Source: a virus
DNA length: 42,117 nucleotides
Strand: one strand, 5' to 3'
IMG/VR virus record: IMGVR_UViG_3300025326_000087
Coordinates: 1-42,117 of that record
The translations under genes were made by a program, and so were the position numbers. Positions 14,511 to 23,827 of this stretch are shown piece after piece; positions within the stretch are counted from its first letter, which is position 1, and the number at the start of each line of letters is the position of its first letter. The notes under the pieces were generated by a model that searched no databases, was not told the origin of the DNA, and saw only the letters and a list, made by a program, of their open reading frames with translations.

Positions 14511-14882
14511 TCACCCCCCATATAACCATACAACATTTTGCATCTTCGTTGGTGAGATGTCCAAATGTACAAACGTCTTACCAACGCCCATTCGGTGAAA
14601 ACCAGCACGCGGCGCGTATTTGATCATACGCCAACGTTCCCCACTTGTGCCGCAAGCGACATCTACTGCCTCACCTGCAAGATGCTCGCTGTCCTTAATA
14701 CCCCCTTCGTGGTCATTCCAAAACGCACACCGTAAACCCGACGTTATGATGAGCGGTACTTTCAACAAGTCACGAAGAATATCTAGTCTGTCGAGTAGTT
14801 CAAGATGGACCACTGTCATAGCGTCACATTCAACGCGCTTACACTTACATGTGAACTCTTCAGATTTAAAATATCTGCTCAT
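14511..14882 (-). CDS. Endolysin, peptidase M15 type (VanY-like)
   Basis: 123 residues with the M15 zinc-peptidase signature: SGLRC and N56 followed by H67 and D74 in SEHLAGEAVDV, then H106 and D108 in FVHLDI. These cut the peptide stems of peptidoglycan, here to release progeny. Three Cys at the N-terminus (CKC and C19) are unusual for the family. No signal peptide is seen, so export needs the holin. It overlaps the big internal virion protein gene by ATGA. Confidence 0.87.
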   Translation of the reverse strand: MSRYFKSEEFTCKCKRVECDAMTVVHLELLDRLDILRDLLKVPLIITSGLRCAFWNDHEGGIKDSEHLAGEAVDVACGTSGERWRMIKYAPRAGFHRMGVGKTFVHLDISPTKMQNVVWLYGG

Positions 14883-17800
14883 GGGGCGGCCCCAGGAGAA
14901 AGTTGTCGTTCAAGACGTTGCCGCGTAGTACCCTTCGGCGGCAACTTCTCGATCACGCTCTTGATTCTCTTCCTTCTATGTTCAGTCTTAAGGACCTCAC
15001 TCTCCATTTCTAGTCGTGCTTCAGCTCGTTGTCTAAACTGTGCCCAACGCGCCTGGATCATTTCTTGTTTCGTCACATCACTTTGCCGTTTGTAAATATC
15101 ACTTTTGACAAGTGCATTCAAAGAATCCGTCAACTTGCCATGAGCATCCTTCACAATTTGGGTCATCAAAACCTCAAGACGATCCAAATCTGGTGCTCCG
15201 AGGCGCACGCCCGGCGCCGTTGGTCTTTCAGATATCCCGATGTTCGCAGGTTGTGGCCTACCAAGCCATTCATCTAGGGGCTCCAACCCCGCACCGTTCA
15301 AACGAAGAATTTCTGCTGCCCACGGATCGGGTTGCTCGGGTTTTGTGGTGAACGGGTTGAATGGCCACACATCATTAAGAAGTGGCGTGCCGGTGAACAT
15401 ATTCCGCCGTGTCTTAATTGTGCTCTCTGGCCCCGTACCAAAACCCATCTTATATGAGTCAATGAGAGCCCGGAACTCGCGAAAAATCGCGGCGCTCGGG
15501 CTTTTGTCTTCGTCAAATTCCTTTGTGAGAAGCACTTTCTTCTGTTCGCCCTCAGCACTTGTCAGTTCCTTAACCGCCGCGGGCATAAACACCGTAAGAC
15601 GTCGTCGGATGAATTCCAGAGATTTCTCATACTGAGAGTCCGTACGCCCTTCCTTCGCTACACTAGCAAACTCACTTACGGCTTGCATGAATTGTGTAAT
15701 GTTGATGTTGTTGCTAATGGCGAGAGACCCTGCTGTCAACAAACGCTCGGCGTCATACTCAGGCAGTTGCCCAAGAAGATAAGCAAGGTCGGTGCCTGTT
15801 GAGATCCATTGTGTTAGGGGCTCCATACCTTTGTAAGAACGCCACTTCTCCATCAAGGGGTCCCAGAAAGATTGCGGTGGACGTCCAGTCTGTTCAAGTA
15901 CAAGGCGCTCGGGGTGTTCATCAGGCATGCTACCAGTGGCGAGTCCCTGCATCGCGAGCCACACAAAACTACCAATTACCATTGTGCCTGTAGCAAGGCG
16001 CGCTTCGGCTACCGCACGTGTTGTTCCACCAGCGGCCCAGTCTCGTCTGAGCGTTGCTGAGAGTAGATTCAATCCAGGGGTGTATGATGCGCCAATGTCC
16101 ATGAGACGCACAGGTGTGCGGACAAATGGAAGTACAAACAAGCGATAACCCAGATTTAGCCACGGGTCTGTGGGCCCCGCCTGGAGAGCGGCAAGAATCC
16201 CACTTTCAAGCTGACGCGTAAATGTCATGTTATCTCTATGTTCTCTGATACGCACACGTGCTTCTGGCGGGAGTTGGCTATAGTCACGAACAAGATTAGC
16301 TACGCGATTCCAGTAAGGCTCACCTGTGAATCCCTCAGCACGTGCTTGTTGCATTGACTCCCACTGAATTGCCATACGACTATGTACGGCTTTCGCCATG
16401 CCATCTGTACGCATCATGATCTCGGGAGCAAGACCATAGGCTTTGTGAAGGAAGTCAAAACCTTTCGAGAGTGCTGGTACGGCACTCGTGATATCAGCAA
16501 GAGCCTCGAAGCCACGGGGCATAATCTCAATATGCGTCGAGCCCATTTGCGTTGCCTGTTCGCCAAGGGCAGTCCACTTATTCAACAAACGAATTTGCTC
16601 AAGTATGCCTTCCGCCATTGCCGCTACGCCCATCGGACCCTCAGACAGCATTGGTCGGTTTGGGTTCCAGAATCCCAGAGAGGCAAGACTCCTATCAAGA
16701 ACTGAGACGGGCAACATAACAGCATTGCCCACAGCATTTTTCACAAGGGCCTTGCCAAAGAGCATACTACCATACATCGTCTCTGTAAGGGCTTCTCCCG
16801 AGGCGAAATAGAGACGCGTTGCAAGCCCCACCTCCTCGATACTCTTAGAAGCGAGCAGCATCTCGGCAATGTCCTTCTCACTCGTGGTAGGGTCCCATTC
16901 TTTTGCGAGCTTTTTGATTCGTGCGGTCGCTGCGTGCACACGCTCAAGACCACGACCAGATATGGCACCCATCCTACGACTCACGTGAGTCAGGTTATCG
17001 TGTAACGTTTGTGCAAGTGCGAGTGTTTCACGAAGCGTGCCTTCAGGAATCGTTTCGTCCGCCCTAAGACGCTCACTTAGATCACGGACTCGCTCCCACA
17101 AACCCATTTCGATTTGCTTGCCACCTTTAAGCTCTGCTGCTGTAAGTACGTCAGTTTCCTCAAGAGTGAGAATTTTATCGACAAGCGCCCGCTCCCCTGT
17201 GCCCTCGATGAGAGCTCGTGTCGCAACTGTTGCATCACGCGGCGCGCTCGGTACTTTCGGATTTTGTGTGTCGAGCAAAGGTGCGATCTTTGGGTCCTGC
17301 CTAAAGGCAGTGACAAGGCGCTGCGCGATCTTTTTCGAGGCCGCACCAAGGAAGAGACCCCCCAGTGCAAACGCTACCCGTTCCTCAGGCGTATCGCCCT
17401 GAGTACCGCCAATAGCGGCACCGACAGACATGCGAGCGAGCATTCCAAGGTCAACACGACCAACCTCGCCTCCCTCTCCCTTAGCGGTTTCAATTGTCTC
17501 TTTCCCCACTTTTGCAAGTCTTTCGAGCACACTCTCTCTTTGCGTTTTGTATCGTTTTCCCTTCTTTATGGGTACTTCCGGGACCGCCTCTTTCGGCTCT
17601 ATCTTTGGCATTTCGACACGCGGTGCCTCGAACTTCGCATCTTTTTCTAACGTGCGTGTTGCTTCATTTACAACTTTTCGATATTCGAAAGCCATCTTCG
17701 CGGCTGTTGGAAGATCAACACCAAAGATATCTGCAATCGCGCCCCAACCGGGATCAGTCTCTATCCCCTTCGCTTTCATACGTTCGCGCCCGGGAGCCTG

Positions 17801-19018
17801 ATAGAGATTTGCGTGAGCTTCGTCAGGGAAAAGAATCTCTACAGGACCGTGAGGGCCACGATTGACTTTGAGCGTTCGTTGGATTACAGAGAGCTCCTGC
17901 TCGAAAGGTTTTGGTACTTCAACTGGTGCCTCGACAGGTGCTTCACGCGCCTTAATAGGCTCAACAATCTCAATAGGCCCTGTCGCACCAAGCTCGCCGG
18001 GCTTGACGACTTCTGTTGGCCTCGGCTCTTCACGGAGCCATTTCGCACCCTCCAGAGCTTGTGCCGCCTCTTCTTTGAGGATCTCTTCTGCACGACGCAT
18101 TGCTAGGTCAATCGCATCACGAAGTTGCATAAGATATGAGGCGCGTTCCTCACCAACAATGGCGGCACTCTTGAGCGGCCCCTCAGGAGGCTTTATGGGG
18201 GCCGCAGCGCCCCCCTGCGGAGTTTTCCCGACCTCGGTAGGGTGTAACTCCTCGGCAATGCGTCCAAGGCGTTCTGCCATTGCTTCTGCCGAGATGGTCT
18301 GTTGTGTGGTCGGTACAACTCTCATTGACTCTGTTGCACCTTGAACCTTTAGCGGTTCGGGTAGTGGCGGTTCTGCCGCACTACGACGACCCCGCATAGT
18401 TTTTGTAACCAACCCTGGAGCCGCAAACATTACGGCTATCTCAAACAACTCGCCGTAGGTCATGGGCTCGTACAATTGTCGGACTATTTCTTCGCGCGCC
18501 GCATTTTCTTCGGGTGCCAGGTCCACAGGATTGGAAAAGAGTAGTTTTCGCATTTGTGGATCTAACCCGAAACTCGGCGCGCCAAGAGCTGTCCGCGCAC
18601 CAACAGCGACCTCACTAGGCAGGGCAACAGCTTTTTCAAGTCCGGGAGTGTATCGTTCCATTGCACGTTTCGCGGCTGCGCCGATACCCATTGGGAGGGC
18701 CATCATCAAAGTAAGACCACCGAGCATTACCTCACCAGCGCCCGAAAGTGATTCAGTACCTGATCGTACAGGATCGGTCGTACTTTGGGCGACACGCATA
18801 AGGCCCTGCGTGAAATGCTTAAAAGCCGCACCGCCCAACTCCCCAGCTGTCTTCACGCCAGTACTAATGACACCCGGCTTCTCAGTCAGGGCTTCACCCG
18901 CTGAAGGTTTTGTCGGTAACGCTTCTGTGACAGGATACGGATCTGGCGTATTCAGAAAATCGTCTATCTCTTTTTTCTGAACAACCCGAAGCCATGTGCG
19001 GTATTCTAGCTCACCCAT
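14879..19018 (-). CDS. Large internal virion (DNA ejection) protein, gp16-like
   Basis: 1379 residues, close in length to T7 gp16 (1318), and in the same relative place, after two smaller internal proteins. Pro/Glu-rich linker regions lie at about 215-480. A Gly/Ala segment with GGTQGDTPEERVAFALGG is at about 537-554. Around 750-1100 is a mostly helical region with hydrophobic stretches (KNAVGNAVMLPV, GSFVWLAMQGLA) that could enter membranes. I did not find the N-terminal transglycosylase motif of T7 gp16. It probably forms part of the channel that carries DNA across the envelope. Confidence 0.75.
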   Translation of the reverse strand: MGELEYRTWLRVVQKKEIDDFLNTPDPYPVTEALPTKPSAGEALTEKPGVISTGVKTAGELGGAAFKHFTQGLMRVAQSTTDPVRSGTESLSGAGEVMLGGLTLMMALPMGIGAAAKRAMERYTPGLEKAVALPSEVAVGARTALGAPSFGLDPQMRKLLFSNPVDLAPEENAAREEIVRQLYEPMTYGELFEIAVMFAAPGLVTKTMRGRRSAAEPPLPEPLKVQGATESMRVVPTTQQTISAEAMAERLGRIAEELHPTEVGKTPQGGAAAPIKPPEGPLKSAAIVGEERASYLMQLRDAIDLAMRRAEEILKEEAAQALEGAKWLREEPRPTEVVKPGELGATGPIEIVEPIKAREAPVEAPVEVPKPFEQELSVIQRTLKVNRGPHGPVEILFPDEAHANLYQAPGRERMKAKGIETDPGWGAIADIFGVDLPTAAKMAFEYRKVVNEATRTLEKDAKFEAPRVEMPKIEPKEAVPEVPIKKGKRYKTQRESVLERLAKVGKETIETAKGEGGEVGRVDLGMLARMSVGAAIGGTQGDTPEERVAFALGGLFLGAASKKIAQRLVTAFRQDPKIAPLLDTQNPKVPSAPRDATVATRALIEGTGERALVDKILTLEETDVLTAAELKGGKQIEMGLWERVRDLSERLRADETIPEGTLRETLALAQTLHDNLTHVSRRMGAISGRGLERVHAATARIKKLAKEWDPTTSEKDIAEMLLASKSIEEVGLATRLYFASGEALTETMYGSMLFGKALVKNAVGNAVMLPVSVLDRSLASLGFWNPNRPMLSEGPMGVAAMAEGILEQIRLLNKWTALGEQATQMGSTHIEIMPRGFEALADITSAVPALSKGFDFLHKAYGLAPEIMMRTDGMAKAVHSRMAIQWESMQQARAEGFTGEPYWNRVANLVRDYSQLPPEARVRIREHRDNMTFTRQLESGILAALQAGPTDPWLNLGYRLFVLPFVRTPVRLMDIGASYTPGLNLLSATLRRDWAAGGTTRAVAEARLATGTMVIGSFVWLAMQGLATGSMPDEHPERLVLEQTGRPPQSFWDPLMEKWRSYKGMEPLTQWISTGTDLAYLLGQLPEYDAERLLTAGSLAISNNINITQFMQAVSEFASVAKEGRTDSQYEKSLEFIRRRLTVFMPAAVKELTSAEGEQKKVLLTKEFDEDKSPSAAIFREFRALIDSYKMGFGTGPESTIKTRRNMFTGTPLLNDVWPFNPFTTKPEQPDPWAAEILRLNGAGLEPLDEWLGRPQPANIGISERPTAPGVRLGAPDLDRLEVLMTQIVKDAHGKLTDSLNALVKSDIYKRQSDVTKQEMIQARWAQFRQRAEARLEMESEVLKTEHRRKRIKSVIEKLPPKGTTRQRLERQLSPGAAP
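18892..18906 (+). repeat. 15-bp dispersed motif, copy 3
   Basis: CTTCACCCGCTGAAG on the plus strand, antisense inside the gp16-like gene, where it encodes part of KPSAGEA (residues 37-43). In copies 1 and 5 the coding strand gives PSPAE instead, so the DNA rather than the peptide is conserved. Confidence 0.75.
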
Positions 19019-20631
19019 TATTGCCCCCTACCCTTGGTCTCAGGCGATTTCTTCCCCTCAACAGCATTACGAATAGTCATCAAACGGGTTCGCTCATCAC
19101 GTATTTTATAGAGTTCTCGGAGCATAAGCGCCTTACGCTCGTATTCGGTGGGACTCATCGTACTTTGAGCGGCCTTCAAACTTGCAATATCTTTGATTGG
19201 GCCAAGCAACTCCTCGCGCATACGCACACGAGACTCAGCACGCGTCTCTACTTGTACAATGTACTTCGGCAGCAACTCTCGTTCCAGAGCCACCGCGTCC
19301 TCTGCACCCCCATAGGAACGTTCACGAGAGATGAATTCTTGTCGATATTGCACCAGAGCCTCTGATGCGATCGAGTCAAGATCGAGAATGCCCACCGTCT
19401 TGAACGCGATATTTGCGTTCTCGAGAACAGCGCCGCTTCGTGCGCGAACAAGTTCACGCTCCCGTGTGGCCTGTTCGTTTTCCTCGGTGCGACGCTCTGT
19501 TCGAGCTTGGTCAATTTTTGCTCGAAGATACGGTGCGTGCGTACCATAGAAATCATAACCAACCAAGCCCCGCGCGAACAACGAGGTCAAACGATCCAAG
19601 GCTTTTCGTGGGTCTTCTCGTGGGTCTGTCACGTATGGTAGAAAACGTGCCTCGACATTAGGATCGCCACCCTTGATGCCTAAAGTCTGATTTCTCAGAG
19701 CCACCCCGTATGCCGCAAGCTTCTCACCCGTAAAGGCATAACGATATTCCTCGATCCATTCCTGTGTGAGTGTACGTTTGGCAATGTGAGCCTCAGTCTC
19801 ACGCTCGATGCTCTCCACCCACACTTTAGTTGCTTTATCAAGCTCCGCTTGAGCCTTAACAAGACGTGCATCACGTTCACGCGCCGTACGGTCCATAATT
19901 GCTGCGCGTTTTACCGGATCAACTGCGGTAAATGCACCTTGTGCGTCAAGCTCAAAGAGTTTATCAGGATTAGTAGTCCTGAGAACTTCCATTTGGTCTA
20001 GTGCACTTTTCTCCCGATAACGTTCACGCTCTTTTTGGGCCTCTACTGGATCAAGAATGCCATCTTTCTCGGCAGTATCCACCAACCCTTTGTACATCTT
20101 GTCCCATTCTTCGCGTTCTTCAGGCGACTCTTCAAGCGCCGCGGCGCGACTGATCGCGTCACGAGACTCATAAAGTGCCGCCATTTGTTTCTTGATCATG
20201 TGCTCAAGGCCCCCGGCATGAACTTTGTAGATTGTAGTCGGGAGATTCCTTGAAATGTGTTGACGAACAGCAGCCGAGACCTCTGTGTTTTTGGCTTGTG
20301 TTAACAACGTACTCTCAAAGTTCTTGATCTTTTTCGAGAATTCCTTGCTCCACTCGAGGGGGTCTTCGACAGAGGTCCGAACCTCTGCCGAAAACTCTTG
20401 GACCCTCCCCTCATACTGACCAATAAGGTCAGCCGTATCGAGTTTGTTTTGTAGATCTCGAAGTCGTTGTCCGATCTGAGTTAACTGTTCACCAAAACGG
20501 CCAAAGCGCACACCCACCTGAGCCGCACCAGAATAATCTGGAACAGGCACGCGTTGAGGTAGACGTAGAACACCCGCAGGGCGTTCGGTGGAGATCGTCG
20601 GCACTTGCGGCATTGTTATGTCCCTGGCCAC
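19018..20631 (-). CDS. Internal virion protein, coiled-coil rich (gp15-like)
   Basis: 537 residues, nearly all charged helix with long coiled-coil stretches (for example RQHISRNLPT to ESRDAISRAAALEE and the region KAQAELDKATKVWVESIERETE). Its position between the gp14-like and gp16-like genes matches the second ejection protein of T7-type phages, which forms the tube ring. Assignment rests on order, size and helical character; no diagnostic motif. Confidence 0.65.
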   Translation of the reverse strand: MARDITMPQVPTISTERPAGVLRLPQRVPVPDYSGAAQVGVRFGRFGEQLTQIGQRLRDLQNKLDTADLIGQYEGRVQEFSAEVRTSVEDPLEWSKEFSKKIKNFESTLLTQAKNTEVSAAVRQHISRNLPTTIYKVHAGGLEHMIKKQMAALYESRDAISRAAALEESPEEREEWDKMYKGLVDTAEKDGILDPVEAQKERERYREKSALDQMEVLRTTNPDKLFELDAQGAFTAVDPVKRAAIMDRTARERDARLVKAQAELDKATKVWVESIERETEAHIAKRTLTQEWIEEYRYAFTGEKLAAYGVALRNQTLGIKGGDPNVEARFLPYVTDPREDPRKALDRLTSLFARGLVGYDFYGTHAPYLRAKIDQARTERRTEENEQATRERELVRARSGAVLENANIAFKTVGILDLDSIASEALVQYRQEFISRERSYGGAEDAVALERELLPKYIVQVETRAESRVRMREELLGPIKDIASLKAAQSTMSPTEYERKALMLRELYKIRDERTRLMTIRNAVEGKKSPETKGRGQ

Positions 20632-21116
20632 ATTGTTAGAGATTTTGGCTTCTTATACTGAGCCCAACCAGACAGAATTGAGCCCCCCATCTCGGCAAGA
20701 CCACCAGTAAGGGCCAGATTCTTTTGGCCACCCGCGTAGCTTGCGCTCAGTCGAGCCAAACGTGCCTCATGTAGTTTGCCCGTAGCACCTATTGCGCCTG
20801 TTCGACGAATATTGAGGGCCTCGAGCTCCGCTTCTCGTACACTATCCAATTCCAGCATGAGAGGGCTACCGCTACTGGGGTCAAGTCCTGTTGCGGCCAT
20901 GATCGCACTTTGTTTACCTAATAGAGCTGCAACGCGCTTTCTGTACTGTCGTTCCTCGTAAGCAGCGCTCTGTCGAAGCGATTCAGCTTCTTGTTCACGA
21001 TATTGCGCCTCAGCTCGCGCGGCAGCTTGCTGTGCCTGAGCCTGACGATAAGCCGCGAGCGTTGAAATTGCCGTGCCAATGACACCAACAATGAGCCCTG
21101 CGATCATGAAGCCCAT
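20616..21116 (-). CDS. Internal virion protein with N-terminal membrane segment (gp14-like)
   Basis: 166 residues. A hydrophobic N-terminus (FMIAGLIVGVIGTAISTLAA) is followed by a long Ala/Gln-rich coiled coil (QAQAQQAAARAEAQYREQEAE). This is the standard look of T7 gp14-like proteins, which insert in the host outer membrane during ejection. It overlaps the next gene by 16 bases. Confidence 0.72.
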   Translation of the reverse strand: MGFMIAGLIVGVIGTAISTLAAYRQAQAQQAAARAEAQYREQEAESLRQSAAYEERQYRKRVAALLGKQSAIMAATGLDPSSGSPLMLELDSVREAELEALNIRRTGAIGATGKLHEARLARLSASYAGGQKNLALTGGLAEMGGSILSGWAQYKKPKSLTMWPGT

Positions 21117-21117
21117 G

Positions 21118-21546
21118 TCATACTCCTACAGGACCGACATAAAGAATATCGTCGCCGATAGATACACAAACATGAGCACCCGCGGCGAGTAAGATTCTCT
21201 CCATTGCTTTGTTATCTTTATGCGCTGTCCCCATAAAGATACGCGTACCAACATCACGGGCTATGACAAGGCGCGCTGTGTGCAAACTTGTCGCAATACC
21301 GTATCTACGGTATTCCGGATGCACACAAAGGTCTTCGCCATAGAGTGTAGGACCATGTCCCGCTATGACGACAATCGTGAACGATGTGAAGCCAACGATA
21401 CGTGTATCAACACACGCCACAAGTGTGGGATGTGCGAAGTACCAACCTTCGGGCTGTGCGTATTTATTAGGATGACAGTGTTCAAATAGTTCACGTACTT
21501 GCTTTTCATCTTCCCCCAACATCGGACGAAGATCGGTTAGCCTCAT
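21118..21546 (-). CDS. GNAT-family acetyltransferase, internal-virion position
   Basis: 142 residues with a clear GNAT fold signature: a central beta strand followed by EDLCVHPEYRRYGIATSLH (residues 68-86), which contains the acetyl-CoA pyrophosphate-binding RxxGI. Related GNAT-like proteins are often found next to internal virion genes of T7-like phages, where they are called gp13-like. It may modify a host or virion protein. It overlaps the second GNAT-like gene upstream. Confidence 0.8.
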   Translation of the reverse strand: MRLTDLRPMLGEDEKQVRELFEHCHPNKYAQPEGWYFAHPTLVACVDTRIVGFTSFTIVVIAGHGPTLYGEDLCVHPEYRRYGIATSLHTARLVIARDVGTRIFMGTAHKDNKAMERILLAAGAHVCVSIGDDILYVGPVGV

Positions 21547-21974
21547 TTGATTAACTCAAAACGTACCACATCACGTTTGTCCTGTGTGTATGCCCGCGCA
21601 AGCCCATTTTCCCGAGCAAAACCCAGAGTTCTAATCCATCGTAGGTTGCGTGCGTCATCTGCAAGAACGACAGCCTCGACTCTGCGCAAGTTACAACTAC
21701 GCATAACGTCGCTGAGTGCCGCGCGAACCATTTTGGTCATCCAAATACCAAAATGATCGATCTCTTTTGAGAGAACCATCCACGCGATGCCTACACCAGG
21801 CCACAACAATGTGACACCCGCACAACCAAGAACTGTGTCATCAATCATGCCTGTGAAGGCTGGCCCGCCGCGTTCTCGAGCAACCCCAAGCTCTATATCG
21901 CAGAGCATCACAAGATCTCGGTCAACAAAATCCAATAGATGCTCAGCCTTAAATGGTATAAGCCGTGGGGTCAT
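21543..21974 (-). CDS. Second GNAT-like protein
   Basis: 143 residues with GNAT-like order of strands and helices: CAGVTLLWPGVGIAWMVL, then RRVEAVVLADDARNLRWIRTLGF, the typical C-terminal part (asparagine and LGF). The acetyl-CoA loop RxxGxA is not clear, so it may be inactive or a structural relative. It is translated together with the GNAT gene downstream (ATGA overlap). Confidence 0.68.
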   Translation of the reverse strand: MTPRLIPFKAEHLLDFVDRDLVMLCDIELGVARERGGPAFTGMIDDTVLGCAGVTLLWPGVGIAWMVLSKEIDHFGIWMTKMVRAALSDVMRSCNLRRVEAVVLADDARNLRWIRTLGFARENGLARAYTQDKRDVVRFELIK

Positions 21975-22369
21975 CGCCTATCTCGATAAATGATGTTCGG
22001 CGCCTGTTGCTCCCCGATAACATTGAGAGAGCGCAACTTTATACTCAACAACAATTGCTGAGCATCAGCATCAAGTCGATTAAACAAGATTGGGAGCATC
22101 AAACGTTGCTCATCGTCTGGAAGGGCACGACTAAATGTCTGTAGGCGTAGCTCATTTCCAAAACGCACCTGGAACGCCGCGAGTGCTTGCCGGTCTTGAG
22201 CAATACGACTGCTAATAGCTATTTGGCTTTCTCGTGCCCAAGTCCACTCTTGTAGGTTTCGCCACACAAGCCAGGTCTGAAAAAACAGGAGAGCAAAAAT
22301 GACAGACACAAATGCGTGGCTCCACTTAACGGGAGGAACGTGAAAACGTGAGTCGTTTGTATTGTTCAA
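21971..22369 (-). CDS. Membrane-anchored protein with helical tail, 132 aa
   Basis: One transmembrane helix (residues 17-36, SHAFVSVIFALLFFQTWLVW) is followed by a long charged helix that can form a coiled coil. That layout is shared by inner-membrane spanins, but the gene lies between tail fibre and GNAT genes rather than in the lysis block. A role in the virion is as likely. The tail has no Cys. Confidence 0.5.
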   Translation of the reverse strand: MNNTNDSRFHVPPVKWSHAFVSVIFALLFFQTWLVWRNLQEWTWARESQIAISSRIAQDRQALAAFQVRFGNELRLQTFSRALPDDEQRLMLPILFNRLDADAQQLLLSIKLRSLNVIGEQQAPNIIYRDRR

Positions 22370-23821
22370 TCACTCTCCCCCATTTGGCATTTTGTAACCA
22401 ACCACGTCGACATCAATTGCGTTAGATGTCGCTTTGATAAAGAAGAACTCTTGCGCGACGTTGGGGAGGTTTAGAGCGTAATTGTAATCCCCAACATTGC
22501 CGCTTGTCACACCGCGCGTCCAATCTACACCCGTGACCAAACGGAACTTTTCGTTTGAGTACGCCGTCTTATATACGAATAGCGTATATCCAAGAGCATT
22601 AGGCGGTACCTGGGTAGAGACAGAGACTGTCTGTTCAGTTGTAGCCGTTGAGGCGTTTACAACGTTGATTATCGTTTGGTAGTAAGCATGCGCGCCTCTC
22701 CAGTATGTCTTAACAAGCACAGGCGTTGCGTTGTACCTTACCGCACCAGCATAAGCCCAGTGTGTATAACCACTTGGAAGTGTAGGACCCGTTGGTGGTG
22801 CCGTCAAACTAGAGAGTGTGCCAAGCGTAGTGCCATTCCAGATGAAGTAAAAATGAATCCATGATCCTGCAGAAAAAGCCGCAGCCTGGTCACGACCATC
22901 CGGCGAACCAGCACTTACAGTGACGTCATTTGTGAGCGTTCCTGTATTCGATTTGACAACCGTAGTATTGTCGCTTACCTTTCTCAGCACCACAAGATCG
23001 GCCGAGTAACCAAACTTTGTGTTTGGTGTTACAGCATCGTTTTGACCTACAAGGTTGCGAACACCATAAGCACCGACAGGTGTCGCAGCCGCGGGAGCAC
23101 CCCACTTTACACCTGCTAACTCACCTGAGTCAGCTGTAAGAACTTGACCATTTGTGCCCACGCCCAGGCGTGCGGGAGTTGAGGCAGCAGTAGCCGCGAT
23201 GAGATCTCCCTTTGTTGTCAAAAGCGCATCTAGAATAGCCTCAGCGTTCGACGGTACATCAAGATTTGTACGGGCATTTGCTGCTGTGGCCGCAGCGGTG
23301 CCACCGTTTGCAATTGATAGAGGAAGCGAGACCGCTCCAGGCACAAAAACAGCCGGATCGATGTTTTCAAGCTCCGTTGTTGTTTTCCAACTGAGAACTT
23401 TCCCCACAACCCCATCAGGCAAAATAGGATTTGTGAGAAGCGATTTCTTTGCGAACGCAAGGCTTCGCCTTGAAATCTCGCGCAACTGTTGAACCACCAT
23501 TGCGACTTTGTTGAGATCCTTCTCAAGTCGTTTTGCCGGAAAGTCCTCGTTAGCTTGATAAACACTCTCTTGCGAGAAGGGTTGCTTTCGCAAGAGACAA
23601 ATCTTGACCCCTGTAGCAGGCGCAGGTGAAATGAGCACGTAACCACCAACCTCATCGTCCACACCGTATACGGTATAGTCCGTATCGAGAGTGAGTGCTA
23701 CACCATCTTTCAAAACCTCGATGTGTCCTTTGTTGGTGATGGCAAAAGTGTAAACAAAGTGATCTGTACTAGCATCACCAACATAATCGTTACGCGCAGC
23801 GACATCTGAAACTATCATCAC
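22370..23821 (-). CDS. Tail fibre with T7 gp17-type N-terminal anchor
   Basis: 483 residues after AGGAGGCCGTG. Residues 1-150 match the T7 tail-fibre N-terminal domain, which fixes the fibre to the tail: YVGDASTDHFVYTFAI, VLKDG, then YTVYGVDDEVGGYVL and the helix KRLEKDLNKVAMVVQQLREISRR split over two stretches. The rest is beta-rich, with Ala/Thr-rich repeats at 165-200 and a distal part that probably recognises the host. No endosialidase or chaperone motif seen. Confidence 0.85.
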   Translation of the reverse strand: MMIVSDVAARNDYVGDASTDHFVYTFAITNKGHIEVLKDGVALTLDTDYTVYGVDDEVGGYVLISPAPATGVKICLLRKQPFSQESVYQANEDFPAKRLEKDLNKVAMVVQQLREISRRSLAFAKKSLLTNPILPDGVVGKVLSWKTTTELENIDPAVFVPGAVSLPLSIANGGTAAATAANARTNLDVPSNAEAILDALLTTKGDLIAATAASTPARLGVGTNGQVLTADSGELAGVKWGAPAAATPVGAYGVRNLVGQNDAVTPNTKFGYSADLVVLRKVSDNTTVVKSNTGTLTNDVTVSAGSPDGRDQAAAFSAGSWIHFYFIWNGTTLGTLSSLTAPPTGPTLPSGYTHWAYAGAVRYNATPVLVKTYWRGAHAYYQTIINVVNASTATTEQTVSVSTQVPPNALGYTLFVYKTAYSNEKFRLVTGVDWTRGVTSGNVGDYNYALNLPNVAQEFFFIKATSNAIDVDVVGYKMPNGGE

Positions 23822-23827
23822 GGCCTC

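Noticed and set aside
14879-19018. Lytic transglycosylase domain in the gp16-like protein
   Set aside because: I looked for the catalytic Glu context typical of the T7 gp16 N-terminus and did not find it.
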